From Schistocerca nitens (taxonomy: Eukaryota > Arthropoda > Insecta > Orthoptera > Acrididae), in NCBI RefSeq assembly GCF_023898315.1, contig NC_064619.1, positions 347,644,650 through 347,708,649 on the forward strand: 64,000 nt of DNA. The letters run 5' to 3'. Under the pieces are notes generated by a model, which saw only the letters and a program-made list of their open reading frames with translations, searched no databases and had not been told where the DNA came from. Below, in pieces: positions 11,311-23,401 of this stretch; positions within the stretch are counted from its first letter, which is position 1; every line of letters begins with the position of its first letter. A program made the position numbers and the translations under genes.

Positions 11311-11478
11311 ATTCTTCAGGATATGTGATCGCACTGTTAATATGTAAAATTCTCCAACGATTCGGCCACTGTTACAAGTGGCCTTTTTCAGTTGGAAAAG
11401 ATTCCCGAGGAAGGACATTTGCAACAGCGGCCGAAACCTAGGAGAATTTTTGACAGTACAATCACATACTCTGAGGAA
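11311..11478. repeat. Inverted pair of Penelope-like tails
   Basis: The left arm (11311-11390, minus) and right arm (11401-11478, plus) are inverted copies of one tail. Each has a stem-loop followed by GCCGAA, a TCTCC/GGAGAATTTT block and then the run TATGTGAT. In the left arm the stem GGCCAC/GTGGCC around TTGTAACA sits where hammerhead stem II lies in the Penelope copies at 36-42 kb, but the core is degenerate (GAAT for GAAA). Only about 10 bases separate the arms, so almost the entire element is missing. Confidence 0.6.
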
Positions 11479-13010
11479 TGTGACAATGGACACGGAAGCC
11501 TTCGATTATATAAAACATGTTCAGTTTGTATAATTTACATAATTAGTCGCTAGTCAGGAGAATAAGTTAATATTTGTGTGATTAATGTTCTTTTTTCAAC
11601 TGATGAGTGCGTCATTCGCGAATTGGCGAATTCGCGAATTCAAGTCCACCTGGGGTCGAGGATTTGCGGTGGCGCGGTTCTTTCCGTCCCTTTACGACGA
11701 ACCTGCACCTACCTGCGAACATTGTCTCGGCAGATCATCAATAGGGAACCAGGCTGCAATTAGTCACCAATCTACGTTTTGGGAGAAAGATTTCACACGA
11801 AATGAAAGGTTGAAAATTTTGTCCTTAATTAATATATTCTGAAACTTAAGCGAAGAAGTATCACTGCGAAGCCCGTGGTAGTCTTAATACAGTCACTCAC
11901 CATCCCCTTCACTCACGTTAGCAAGTTTATGGTGTTGTATTTGCCGAAAACGTAATAGTTACAAAAATACGGATTATTTTTGGTTCAGAATGCTCGCCAA
12001 ATATTAAGTCTCTCGGTACCTAATGCAGTCACAGTCTTTAGCCACCGACCTGCTCAATACGCCACGCGGAATTTATGTCTTATCTCGTCACAAAATTCAC
12101 TTAAAAATAGCGAAAATTCTACACACCCATCGGAATAATTATGCCGTCACTTAACCACACTTTTGATGTATGAAACACTGCTAGATGCGGCAACTTATCA
12201 TTTCAATAGGAACTACTACTACACACGACCGAAGTGCTTCATGGCTAGGCTCCCATTCCTCTCTAGAATACTCTAAGTCTTCTCTACCACTAGAGAAAGG
12301 CGCGCGAAGAATATTGCTTTACCATTGGTCAGTTAACTCAATAGCCAATAGCAAAACAACATCCTCCCGCGTCAGTCCGCACTTTTCCTCAATAACCAAT
12401 AGCAAAATAGTAAACCTAACGACTGCACTTTTTACCGACGTAATTATCTAATATGCTGAGGTTTTGTTTATGCATAAAGTTATTTAGTATTGTTATTTAT
12501 ACCTGAATTAACTTTCCCTTTACCATAAAGTTGCTTTACAAATCTATTCTACAAAAATCCCCTTTGTCCATATCCTTGCTTCTTCGAAATGTTCCCACAC
12601 TAAATCCCACTCCATAACTCGTTAAACAATTATCTTCATATTAACCATACACGCATCATTTATACTGCTAAAACACATTTATAACATTGTACATAAACAA
12701 AAAGATATAATAACACTTTAGGAAAATACTAGAACAGTTTATGAAAAACATTCTATTACTGTAGTGCACTCCAGTGGGCACAATCCAAACTAAATCAGTC
12801 CCGTATACAATATTGTTCTCTATCGGCTGATACATAAACTACGTGCGCGTCCAGCCTCGTGTCACCATCTGTCACTATCCAGCTCTGAGACACATCTCCC
12901 ACTTAACCGCCTCCAAGACGGGAACGGTATACGGCGCTACGCCTCAAGTTCTATTTCAGATTCAAAAATCGTCCATCTAGCGCGATGTGTGAGAAGACAA
13001 GAAGTCTATA
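11479..13010. other. No recognised feature
   Basis: AT-rich sequence with scattered short open frames and no family motif. The GAATTCGCGAATT-like run near 11620-11642 is a short direct/inverted repeat of GAATTCGCGAATT type. Confidence 0.4.
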
Positions 13011-13245
13011 CAGAGATGACAAGAGTCATGGGATATCGATCTGGAGACATAAAGATGACGGTAGTATCGCGTACACAAGCCATAAAAGGGCAGTGCATTG
13101 GCGGAGCTGCCATTTGTACTCTGGTGATTCAGGTGAAAACGTTTTCGACGATTTTCTGGCCGAACGACGAGGAGTAATAGATTTCGAACGCGGGACGGCA
13201 GTTGGGCCTAGAAGCAAAGGACAATCCATTTGAGAAATCGTTAGG

Positions 13246-13404
13246 GACCACTCAGAAATCAGAGCTCGAACAGAAAGGTTTAGGTGTTCGTTTTTCCCGC
13301 GCGCTGTTCGGGAGTGGAATGGTAGAGAGATAGTATGATTGTGGTTCGATTAACCATCTGCCAGGCACTTAAATGTGAATTGCAGAGTAATCATATAGAT
13401 GTAG
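13246..13404 (+). mobile_element. LINE 3' tail fragment
   Basis: The block contains CGCGCGCTGTTCGGGAGTGG-type sequence and ends in ATCATATAGATGTAG, the short ATGTAG-repeat end expected of a LINE 3' terminus. It sits exactly where the middle of the Tc1/mariner transposase is missing, and the host resumes at 13405. The LINE family is not identified. Confidence 0.55.
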
Positions 13405-13748
13405 AGTCATGGACCAAGTGGTCAACGAAGCACTGTCCAAGGTGGCGGTGGAGCCATAATGGTCTGGGCTGTGTGTTTACAAAGAATGGACTGGGTCTTC
13501 TGGTCCAGCTCACCGATCATTGGCTTGAACTGGTTATTTTCGGCTACCTCGAGACCGTTTGTAATCATTCATGGCTCCATGTTCTCAATGATTGAATTCT
13601 TCTGGATAACGCTACATCTTGTCGCTGGACGTTGTTCGTGATTAGTTTGAAGAACGTTCTGGACAATTCGAGCGGATTATTTGCTCATTCAGATCGCCCG
13701 ACATGAATCCCATCGATAATTTATGGAACGTGATCGAGAGGTCATTTC

Positions 13749-14463
13749 CCTCACATACACATTTCGCAATCTGTCTCGTCTTGTTACACTCAGCCTGCTC
13801 CTCTGGAACTTCATTTCACTAGCCTGTATTCTACTTTTGTCGCTTTTCTGCATTACCCATGCCTCACTTCCGTATGTCAATATGGGGACAAAGTAGGTTC
13901 GGTATATAATTCCCTTGGATTTCTGTGGCACCTCCTTGCTCCAAATAAGCCCCCTAATGCATTTGTAGAACTGCCCTGCTTTTCTGCACCTTTCATTTAT
14001 TTCCATTGCGTTTCCCCCCTTACTTTCAATCATGCTTCCCAGGTACTTGAAGTTCTCTACCACTTGTAGTTTTTCCCCTCCACAAGTTATATCCACATTT
14101 GGCCTATTCTTCTTCCTTGTTGTGACAATTATTTCACTTTTCTTTGCAAGGGAAAGAGTAAAGGAGGAAACAGTACAGGACAGGATAGAAAAATCAAGAC
14201 CGCAGTGGTATGGACACATGAAGAGAATGGATGAGGGAAGAATTCCAAAGAGGATGTTTGATCTGCAACTGGAGGGGAAGAGGCCCAGAGGAAGACCAAG
14301 AGATAGATGGGTGAAGGGAGTGAAGGAATGTGTGACGAGAAGAGGGGAGAACTGGACGAAGGTGGAAGAGGGGGAATGGTGGAAAGACAGAACACGATGG
14401 AGAGGCTTGTGTTCCCGACAGACCCAGCCAGTGGCTGGAAACTGTCCAAGATGATGATGATGA
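13749..14463. mobile_element. RTE-type LINE copy with 5' inversion (twin-priming form)
   Basis: The minus-strand part (14150-13749) encodes the RT C-terminal region: NVDITCGGEKLQVVENFKYL, then YFVPILTYGSEAWV, then TRRDRLRNVYVRE. The plus-strand part (14151-14450) encodes what follows in the same protein: RVKEETVQDRIEKSRPQWYG, then EGKRPRGRPRDRWVKGVKE. The 3' end is a GATGATGATGATGA tract. The target duplication ATCGAGAGGTCATTTC (16 bp) is perfect at 13733-13748 and 14464-14479. The inverted 5' part followed by the 3' part in normal orientation is the arrangement explained by twin priming during target-primed reverse transcription. The whole insert lies in the Tc1/mariner fossil. Confidence 0.9.
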
Positions 14464-14645
14464 ATCGAGAGGTCATTTCGTTGATAAAATTCTGCGCCGG
14501 AACCACTTCCGCTGTTACATTACGCAGGGGACATCCAACGGCTTGCTGAGTCCATACTACCTCGAGTTGCCGCACTAAGCCGGGCAAAAGAAGGTCCGAC
14601 ACGATATTAGGAGATGCCCCATGACTCTTTTCACCTCAGTGTAAA

Positions 14646-15631
14646 GTAAATATGGAGTATGTACATTTCTCTCCCAGCAAACCTTAAACTAAACTGAGAT
14701 TTCGCGTTCAAAAAACTACTGCTGGTGATGTAGACATTATCTACTCCCTCGTGAATCCGTTGAGGGAGCAATCACCGCTGCCTCTTCTGCTGCTAAGGTC
14801 GACAGTACTACAGCTGTGGGCTCGCAGTACTGCCGTTCAGCAGGTGCATCTTGCTCTCGTGCATCACACCGTTATAACCTACGCAGCGCTTCCGAAGTGC
14901 TAGCTAAAGTGAGTTGCGCACAAACACGTACTTCATCATTTCCTCGCCTCTGGTGAGCCAGCCAGCCAACCTCCGAACCACGGCACAAGCATCCACACCC
15001 GCCATCGTTATCATCGCCTACGTTAAGATCATGATATACAGAGTCGAGTGACAAGTAGTTACACGCTTCTGCAACAGCGATGGAAGCAACTATTTTTACA
15101 GAATCCCGAACCATCAATGACCACCTTATCGAAATGAATTCTTCATATACCCGCAATATCAATATTATTTGTAGATCATGTCACCTGACTTTCCTGACGT
15201 GGCTCGCCACAATACGCTCATTTTCTAATCTCTTCATCTCAGAATACGTCCTAAACCCTAGTACATCAATTACTAGTATTTATTTCTTAAAATCCTGTCT
15301 CAGGTTCCCCTATCATGTTTGTCATCAACAACTCCATCTGGTGGCACGGAAGCTACACCCAGAAGTCGTAACACACCTCTTGTTGTCTGATAATCTAGTT
15401 AATGTTTTTGATGCACTCATCCGTTCGGCAATTCTGTGAAGACCATACCCATTTTTTATAGTATCAGTGTACTTTATTTCCAGCATCATGTGTAATATCA
15501 GATCTGAAACACTTAAATGCTCATTTTTCCTCGTTTGTCCACAGTCCTAATATATCGTTCTTTTCAAACCTATAACTGCATGTCCTTAATACTATTCATC
15601 TCACTGGTACACATTTTTTTCGATGACTAAC
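14646..15631. other. No recognised feature
   Basis: Short open frames only (for example 15080-15439, plus) with no family pattern. Confidence 0.4.
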
Positions 15632-15833
15632 AAAAAAATGGTTCAAATGGCTCTGAGCACTATGGGACTTAATTTCTGAGGTCATCAGTCCCCTAGAACT
15701 TAGAACTACTTAAACCTAACTAACCTAAGGACATCACACACATCCATGCCCGAGGCAGGATTCGAACCTGCGAACGTAGCGGTCGCGCGGTTCCGGAGTG
15801 TAGTGCCTAGAACCGCATGGCCACCCGGGCCGG
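15632..15833 (-). mobile_element. tRNA-derived SINE, head type A
   Basis: The reverse complement shows the head (TGGCCATGCGGTTCTAGGC), B box GGTTCGAATCC and the AGCCATTTGAACCATT tail, ending in a short T-run. I cannot find a convincing target duplication, so the ends are approximate. Confidence 0.88.
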
Positions 15834-17545
15834 AGTCTGCCAATAATGGAGGTGCCTATGAAACCCCCACATACGTCCTCTATTTTGTCGAGAGCTATCC
15901 ATGTCGGTTGGTTACTTCTATAGCGTCTTCTGATAGTGTACGTAAAACATTGCTTTTTTTCTTTTAACGAACGACGGTTTTCTAGATACCGTATTGGACA
16001 AATTTTTAGCCCTTTCCAAATCGCCAAGGAGAAACGCAAATTTTCGGACAATTATAGCGAGAAATATCACTTTATTTAAAAAGGCAAGACTGAATAAGAA
16101 GCGCTTTTCAACACTCTGTAATATGTATTTACTCGTAAGTATTAGTCACGAATGGATTATACATATATGAAGGACCGCATTCAAACAGAGAAGAACAATC
16201 AAACGTATCATTCTCAAGTACGGTTAATACTACGGCAAATTATTTCATATAACGTAATAGTTTAGAAGACGAAATATTACTTCAATAGAAATGTGTTTTG
16301 CATATCGCGTGGTCAAAAAACATTGTTGCTTTGCTTCTATAGTTTGCCTTGATGAGTTAATATCAAAAATATTTAATGACTTAAGAATCGCCACTCAGTA
16401 TGCTTCAGTTAGAACAAATTGTTCGTTTAAGCATGTTCTTGCACATCATTCAATTCATCTCATTCGTAAGTAAATAAATGTGTTCATTTTATACCATTAG
16501 GATAGCGTGAATAATCATAAAAAATTCCACTCTGGATTTAATGTTATAACAAGATATGCATAAATATGACGTTATTCAAACTGGAAAGAATAAGTGAGGA
16601 AACGTCAGATATTGTTGTCGGTTTTTGTGTACAGGTTTTAAATGAACTGGAGGTGATAGAGCATTTGGGGGGGTGGGGGGGGGGGGCAAGAGAGACATAT
16701 ATCTATAATGCAAGCAAGAAACTAAAACTAGAAATTAGAGCAAATACTAAAGGAATTGGATATTCGGCTCGTATTACATAATACATCACAGACAGTAACT
16801 GACCAACTATCGTCATTTAATTATTTTTCTGTATACACTCTCATGACAGAAAGCCTAAAAGATCCCTGTGACTTTGTTAATACAGAGTCTAAAATTCTGG
16901 TCTCACATTCTACAATACTACGAATGTCACGATTACCAGCTACTGGACATGTTTTAAAGTTATTTTATGTTGTAAAAGCTTTTATTCCGCAAGAAAAATC
17001 ATTCAGAACTCTACTTTATGATTTTCAGCAGTTCTCTTAGTGAAATCTCTCTTGCGTTTTTTCATAGACAATGCTGAAATCTTCATTTCCAGATATTAAA
17101 ATTTACAAAGGGAAGCAAACCAATTAAAGAAGCTATATTATTGCATCGATTGCGAACATAGTAACGGAAAAGTTTAAATTTAAGATTTTACCCTTTCAAG
17201 TGAAAATAGCTGTAAGTAAATGCAAATAGAACATAGTAATTTCCAAAAAACAAACTGACGTCTCAGAAATGCGGCAAGCACTTCTTAACCAAAAACATTT
17301 CCTTCACCTGTAAGTATGCAAATGGAGGGAAGTTAAATTAGATTAACGGGAGATGGGCTAACTTTAGAAGTGATGAGTGCTGTGAATACGACAGAAGTGC
17401 TGGAACGAATCACTTGGTGCTGTGGGCGTGCTGGTCTTCACAGAAACAAAGGGGGAAGAAATAGCACGTAGGGCACCTGACTCCTTGCCAGGGGATGGAA
17501 GTCGCTTGGTCACATGGAGAGCAGATAGATTGGCACCGTTCCAGG
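15834..17545. other. No recognised feature; G-run
   Basis: AT-rich sequence. A run of G with one T interruption lies at 16667-16686. The open frames at 16566-16781 and 16756-17040 show no family resemblance. Confidence 0.4.
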
Positions 17546-17557
17546 GAGTGAAATGTT

Positions 17558-17733
17558 CAAATGGTTCAAATGGCTCTATGCACTATGGGAGTTAACATCT
17601 GAGGTCATCAGTCCCCTAGAACTTAGAACTACTTAAACCTAACTAACCTAAGGACATCACAAACATCAAAGCCCGAGGCAGGAATCGAACCTGCGACTGA
17701 AGGGCCTACAACCACTCGGCCACAGCGGCCTGC
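17558..17733 (-). mobile_element. tRNA-derived SINE with shortened head
   Basis: The type-A body and tail are present. In the head, TGGCCGAGTGGTTGTAGGC is joined almost directly to the B-box arm (TCGCAGGTTCGATTCC), so about 30 bases of the anticodon/variable-arm part are missing. A perfect 12-bp duplication, GAGTGAAATGTT, lies at 17546-17557 and 17734-17745. Confidence 0.9.
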
Positions 17734-17745
17734 GAGTGAAATGTT

Positions 17746-19428
17746 GTCAAACAGACGATTACGCCATTGGTGTGATGTATTAGCTTTTACGAGGACTAGT
17801 GAACACATTTTCTTGGCGGTAAGGGAGAAGTAAGCTGGTAGGAGGAGACTGGAAAGACAGGTGTATATAGACGGCTGCATAGAGTGAACTGGATGAGATC
17901 CCGATCAGAAGTCACAGGCTGGTGACGGTGGCTAAGCTGTGGCTGCACTCTCAGGTTGTGGAGTCACGAGTGTTTCCTCCGTTCACAGTACATTGAAGAT
18001 TGTGGTAAGCATCGCTCACCGGTCCCGCATATTAGGAGAAGCAAGATTACAGTAGTTCAGTTGCAAGGTGCCTATCACTGGTTCATATTTGTTAGTGATT
18101 CCTCAGATCCTTAGTATTCTTGGATGTTGGTTCGAGACACAGCCACTGTGACCATCATAGACAGGTTACTGTACCTATGTCACAGGACTAGATCCGAGAT
18201 TTTATACAACTCCTTCTCATTCAGTAACTTTGCCAATTCAGGGTTCCAGTATGCATTTCTCATAGATGGTATATCTTTTTAACGTTGTTTTCCCCAAGAT
18301 TGTGTCTTGCTGCATTATTATTCATGTGTCTTTCATAATAAGTCGTAATGTTACTTAGATCTTGAATTATTCCCAACCATTTCATGTAACTCATGAATCT
18401 CTTTCAGATGCACCGCAAGGGCCACTAAATTAAAATGTTAGTGTTTCCGTTGCAAAGACTAAATTCAGCATTTGAACTCAGGGGTGTGACAGATTCTTCA
18501 TTAATTCCAAATTCGTTTCGATTTCATTTGCTAATATATGCGTCATTTTGCACCTTCAATGAAGTAGTAACTTTCTATGAAAAAATGACTGACTGATGAT
18601 GTAGACAACAGAATCAAAAAATACTTCGTTTCTTAGAACGACTTTGGAGAAAGTACCATAACCACAAGATGTAGAAAAATCGGTGGAATACTTGAATATA
18701 AAAAATATTAACATACTTTTTAAACGACAGTTTTATCGAAACAAATCACCGCTGGCAAACCCATTGCAATCAGTGAATTGCAGTGTCCAAACTGGGGCAA
18801 CTAAACTGCTTGTGAAAAATAGATTGTTGTATTTTCCAAATTAGAAACGAAATTTCACGAGCAATATAGAGGATTCTGTATTACGTTTACGTTCAATTAT
18901 ATTTGTTTCCATATGATAACATACAGAGAATCTTTTTTATGGTAATACAGTGGACAAATTAGAGGAGCGATTTTTCAATAAAGACTGTTGAAAGTATGCT
19001 GCAATGCTTGGAAAAATATGATTGGGGTTGCTACGAAATTCATGGTACTTAGTATATAATGAGTCTCTATTATATATGGTCAAGTACAAAATCAAGCAAT
19101 TAACATTCAGGTTTATTTCTGTGATGCTGTAGTTAGGTTGTAATTTATGTAAGATTATTCGTGTACTCCATGCCTTCAGTCCTAAAATGATGTATTGCCT
19201 GTAATGTAGTGGTACAGATAAATAAAGTACCTATGTATTGGCTGACCCATTTAGAGGAAAAGTTGTAATCTGTTTAGTTTTTAGACATCCGGGACTTCTT
19301 TTTTGGTGACATCATCAAGAGATGAACACGGAAAACTTTAAAAATGCTGGAAATTAAAGAAAAAAAGAAATTTGCAGACACACGCACACATACTCATATA
19401 TGTGCATTTATGTTAAATACTGCTTGGG
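17746..19428. other. No recognised feature
   Basis: AT-rich sequence with no open frame of note and no terminal repeats that I can pair. Confidence 0.4.
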
Positions 19429-20352
19429 AAGCGAGTGAAACAGGGTTGTAGCCTCTCCCCGATGTTATTCAATCTGTATATTGAGCAAGCAGTAAAGGAA
19501 ACAAGAGAAAAATTCGGAGTAGGTATCAAAATCCATGGAGAAGAAATAAAAAGTCAGAGGTTCACCGATGACATTGTAATTCTGTCAGAAACAGCAAAGG
19601 ACTTGGAAGAGCAGTTGAACGGAATGGACAGTGTCTTGAAAGGAGGATATAAGATGAATATCAACAAAAGCAAAACGAGGATAATGGAATGTAGTCGAAT
19701 TAAGTCGGGTGATGCTGAGGGATTTAGATTAGGAAATGAGACACTTAAAGTAGTAAAGTAGTTTTGCTATTTGGGGAGCAAAATAACTGATGATGATCGA
19801 AGTAGAGAGGATATAAAACGTAGACTGGCGGTAGCAAGGAAAGCATTTCTGAAGAAGAGAAATTTGTTAACATCGAGTATAGATTTAAGTGTCAGGAAAT
19901 CGTTTCTGAAAGTATTTGTATGGAGTGTAGCGATGTAATGAAGTGAAACATGGACAATAAATAGTTTGGACAAGAAGAGAATAGAAGCTTTCGAAATGTG
20001 GTGCTACAGAAGAATGCTGAACATTAGATGGGTAGATCACATAAATAATGAGGAAGTATTGAATAGAACTGGGGAGAAGGGGAGTTTGTGGCACAACATG
20101 ACTAGGAGAAGGGATCGGTTGGTAGGACATGTTCTGAGGCATCGAGGGATCACCAATTTAGTGTTGGAGGGTAGCGTGGAGGGTAAAAATCGTAGAGGGA
20201 CACCAAGAGATGAATACACTAAGCAGATTCAGAAGGATGTAGGTTGCAAAAGGTACTGGGAGATGAAGAAATTTGCACACGATAGAGTAGCATGGAGAGG
20301 TGCATCAAACCAGTCTCAGGACTGAAGACCACAACAACAACAACAACAACAA
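19429..20352 (+). pseudogene. 5'-truncated RTE-type LINE (RT palm to 3' end)
   Basis: The copy starts inside the RT at VKQGCSLSPMLFNLYIE (an M opens the frame at 19435). The catalytic block reads FTDDIVILSE, a FADD-type motif with Thr. FCYLGSKITDD and KRIEAFEMWCYRRM follow after a stop at 19759. The C-terminal tail (DRLVGHVLRHRG, EGKNRRGTPRDEY, then MKKFAHDRVAWRG) ends at 20325. The 3' end is (CAA)n at 20331-20352. The start in mid-RT fits incomplete reverse transcription. I could not find a clear target duplication. The 3' tail differs from the GAT-tailed copy at 14.4 kb, so this is a second family. Confidence 0.88.
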
Positions 20353-20803
20353 CTGTAGTATATCAGTAAATTATAACATTCAGTGGTTATTACATTTCCA
20401 TAAATGTACAATTAGCTCTACCATCTCCATAGCCAAACGGCATCACTGCCTTTGGTGCTTTGTTAGTTAAGTGGAGAATGAAAAAGAATGAAGTCGTACT
20501 AGTGGAAGTCAGCTAATAGACTATGACTAATAGACTAATAGACTATGACTAGTTACAAAGGTAAAGCTGGATACTTTGGCCAAAGTTGAGAAAACTGGTA
20601 AGAAGGGGTAAAACTGTTTTAGAAAAACTCGCAGACATTGTACAAAGAATTTCTGAGACAACGACTCTTTCAATATGCTCTATTACTGACAAAAGACCAA
20701 GGAGGGAACAGCACATACCACAATTAGCTATTCTTGGCAAGATTGTAACAGCAAGAAGGTTACCTGTGTGTGTGTGTGTGTACATAATTCTCAACTAACT
20801 GTT
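20353..20803. repeat. Unassigned flank with short (GT)n
   Basis: A (TG)n tract lies at 20766-20781. A short direct repeat, CTAATAGACTATGACTA, occurs near 20514-20550. No gene is recognised. Confidence 0.6.
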
Positions 20804-20998
20804 GACCATCATTCTCCATTGTCTATCAAACACCATCGACCACCGATTGTCACTTCCCATCATTCGACATTGGCCATGCTTTTCCATTGACCATATTTCT
20901 GCATTGTCCATGATTCTCCACTGATCATAATTGTTCATAGGCCATTGCTCTACACTGACGATTGTTTTCTAATCTCCATTTTCCTTCATTGGCCACAC
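20804..20998 (+). repeat. Degenerate 17-bp minisatellite, about 11 units
   Basis: Units of the form GRCCATNNTTCTNCATT follow one another. Clean examples are GACCATCATTCTCCATT, GGCCATGCTTTTCCATT, GACCATATTTCTGCATT and GTCCATGATTCTCCACT. Most units are 17 bases, and a 19+15 pair preserves the phase twice. Unit divergence is high, so the array is old. Confidence 0.75.
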
Positions 20999-21978
20999 TC
21001 TTTCCTGACTACAAGTTGCAAAGAAAAATTGAAAATAAATGCAAAATTACAGTGTGTATATTACAGTCTGATCACAGAAAGTGCAAGCTTAACTCGCTGA
21101 CTATGCCAGTTGCAAGCTACAACTTGTCCTAAGAAACTCACTGATGTATTATGTAGAGTTGATGATACACAACATGCTTGGAGATTGTGAAAGAATTGAC
21201 TCACTGATAAATTACAAGCTTGCAGTTGATGACTTAGAAGGAATAAATGCTATTCCATCAAAGTCCATATTTTTCCATTATGCAACAACTGAAGACGAAA
21301 TTAATATCCAAGGATTGTCACTCATATAATGCTCAGTTTAAAGAGGTGTAAAAGAATCCTCTGTTAGTAGCTAAACGAAAAGTGACTGCAGGCAATGTTT
21401 GCCGCTTTGAGGCACGTGGGAGACTGTGCAGAACATGATTGAATTCAAGCAACATGTTGTTCCTAATATTAAACAAAATAAACTTACATAATCTACTTTT
21501 GATGATAACTGCGTATCCTTCCTGATGGTATAACTGTGATGGCTTCAGGGCACTTTCTCCAAAAAAAGTGACCGATTTTATTGTGAGGCTTAGTGAATCC
21601 TTTTCCAGACATCGATACCTCATATTAATAAAGATAAATACTGCGAATCTAACCTGGGTCCCTCAACACCAAAGGAAGCGATGCTTATCATTGAGCTATG
21701 GACGTTGTCCATTTTATTGTGTATTTATGAAAAACGTGAAAAGCATTAAATTTGCTAACTCTTTTTTCTGTGAAAAACCCTGAAATGCGTTGATTTATTT
21801 TGCCTGGAAGTTTATTAAATTTGGTAGGAGGCTGATCAGTAATCTGTAAGATTCTAATCCTGATAATTCTTAAAGCAGTTAAGGGAACCTGTGTGAAATG
21901 ATACTGCATACACATAAATTTTTCATCGAAAGATTAATTTAATAGTGAGGGTACAGTACCTGACATAAACATTTGTCT
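20999..21978. other. Unassigned; possible decayed tRNA-like segment
   Basis: The open frame at 21144-21329 shows no family pattern. On the minus strand near 21710-21645, TAGCTCAATGAT followed by GGTTAGATTC resembles worn A and B boxes, possibly an old SINE. Confidence 0.3.
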
Positions 21979-21990
21979 GTGTATGTGTGT

Positions 21991-22048
<58 letters not shown>
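21979..22048 (+). repeat. (GT)n microsatellite, about 70 bp
   Basis: Nearly uninterrupted GT dinucleotides with a few early interruptions (TATG, CTG). Confidence 0.97.
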
Positions 22049-22305
22049 TTTTTTAAATTTCCTCCTATATCCTCACTTTTTTATATTTCATACCTTTTTT
22101 TCAAATTTTCCACATTAAATTTTTCATGACTTCTTCAAAGGAACGGCATGTCATTTGTGATATAATAATTACATCGTCAAAAAAGCTGTATAGTCTAATA
22201 CTCTTTCTAAACTTTCCCACTAGCACAGTTCAGCTAGTTCTTCCACTTTAGATAATGATTGGTAGTTTCATTTTAATACTATACTGTGATTTATTAAAGT
22301 TGCCA

Positions 22306-22390
22306 CAAGGGGAGGAGGGGTACGAGGAATGGTAGGGGATGGGTGGGAGTGGAGGGGTGAATGGTGGTGGGGAGGTAGGAAGGGGATGGT
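22306..22390 (+). repeat. G-rich purine tract
   Basis: Nearly pure purine with many GGGG and GGG runs (GGGGAGGAGGGG, then GGGGATGGGTGGGAG). Four or more G-runs lie close together, which fits G-quadruplex potential on the plus strand. It carries no coding signal. Confidence 0.7.
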
Positions 22391-23232
22391 TCATGACTTG
22401 GTGACATCAGAAACGAAAACAAATTGAAACTTTTGACTACATGGCCCTCAATACATATTACCCAACTACTGAAGAGGTATATGAATTCACTTTGTTTTGA
22501 ATTTTTCATTTTTGTTCTTGATAAATGTATTTTTCCTTCTTTTCGTATTGTGCCCTGGTTCCATGATTGAGAAATTATGAATGTCCTGCTTTGTCGATCA
22601 AGAAATCTGACAATTCTATGCTAATACAATAAATTCATATACCAATTACACTTTCCCAATTTCAGACATAATCTTCACTTTGAGTACTAAGGGTATAGAA
22701 TACTTTCAGTGAACCTAAAATTGAAAATTCTTTGGTGTACATCTACAACAACTTCTAAATCCCTGCCAGCGGCATTAAATAATTAGGATCTATCGGTTTG
22801 CCTTTGCAGAAATCGTGATAAATTGTTGACAGTGACGTTATTTTCGGCGGACACCGTGAGTCAGTATGATGCTGTTCTGGCAAAAAATCTATTACACCTG
22901 TCTTCAGTGCCATCTGCAGTATCTTGGACACGAGAAAGACGCTCCTGCGGACATCTCTCGAAGAATATTTCGTTTCTTAAAATTCCCACCGTCAGCGTCC
23001 TCTGGTGTCGGGATATCATTTTCCTTCTACAAAATATTTTTTCTGACGACATTCTCTGATTTCACAGAATTTGATGAAGTTCCTGGTTGTTCAAAACCCT
23101 CAAAATTAAAAGTGTAGTATGGTACCTATCCAATTTCAGTGAAGATGAACATTGATGAATATGACCGAAATTTTATTTTAAAAGCTCGAAAACATTAAAT
23201 TTAAAAATAAAAATAACTAACCTAAAGTAACT
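22391..23232. other. No recognised feature
   Basis: The open frames at 22823-23117 (plus) and 22861-23052 (minus) overlap each other and match no family. Confidence 0.4.
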
Positions 23233-23401
23233 AGAATGAAATTTTCACTCTACAGCGGAGTGTGCACTGATATGAAACTTCCTGGGAGATTAAAACTGTG
23301 TGCCGGACCGAGACCCGAACTCGGGACCTTTCGCGGGCAAGTGCTCTACCCACTGAGCTACCCTAGCACGACTCACGCCCCGTCCTCACAGCTTTAACCC
23401 T
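23233..23401 (-). mobile_element. SINE-like repeat with tRNA-like head, type F
   Basis: The reverse complement has TAGCTCAGTGGGTAGAGCAC (A box) and GAGTTCGGGTCTCGG (B box), then a body ending in GTAGAGTGAAAATTTCATT. The same body recurs near 63775-63898. No clear duplication found. Confidence 0.75.

Larger units (their letters stand above)
13011..14641 (+). mobile_element. Tc1/mariner fossil with two nested insertions
   Basis: The left terminus, CAGAGATGACAAGAGTCATG, pairs with the reverse complement of the right terminus (CACTGAGGTGAAAAGAGTCA). TA flanks both (13009-13010 and 14642-14643). The N-terminal transposase region lies in 13011-13245. The central and catalytic part resumes at 13405 and includes a GGGSxMVWG-like block and SPDMNPIDNLW near 13700-13725. 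The C-terminal end lies at 14480-14615. A LINE tail replaces the middle (13246-13404), and an inverted RTE copy splits the 3' part (13749-14463). Multiple stops make it inactive. Confidence 0.85.

Noticed and set aside
20804..20998. CRISPR-like array
   Set aside because: Units are contiguous, degenerate and without spacers, and the DNA is eukaryotic.
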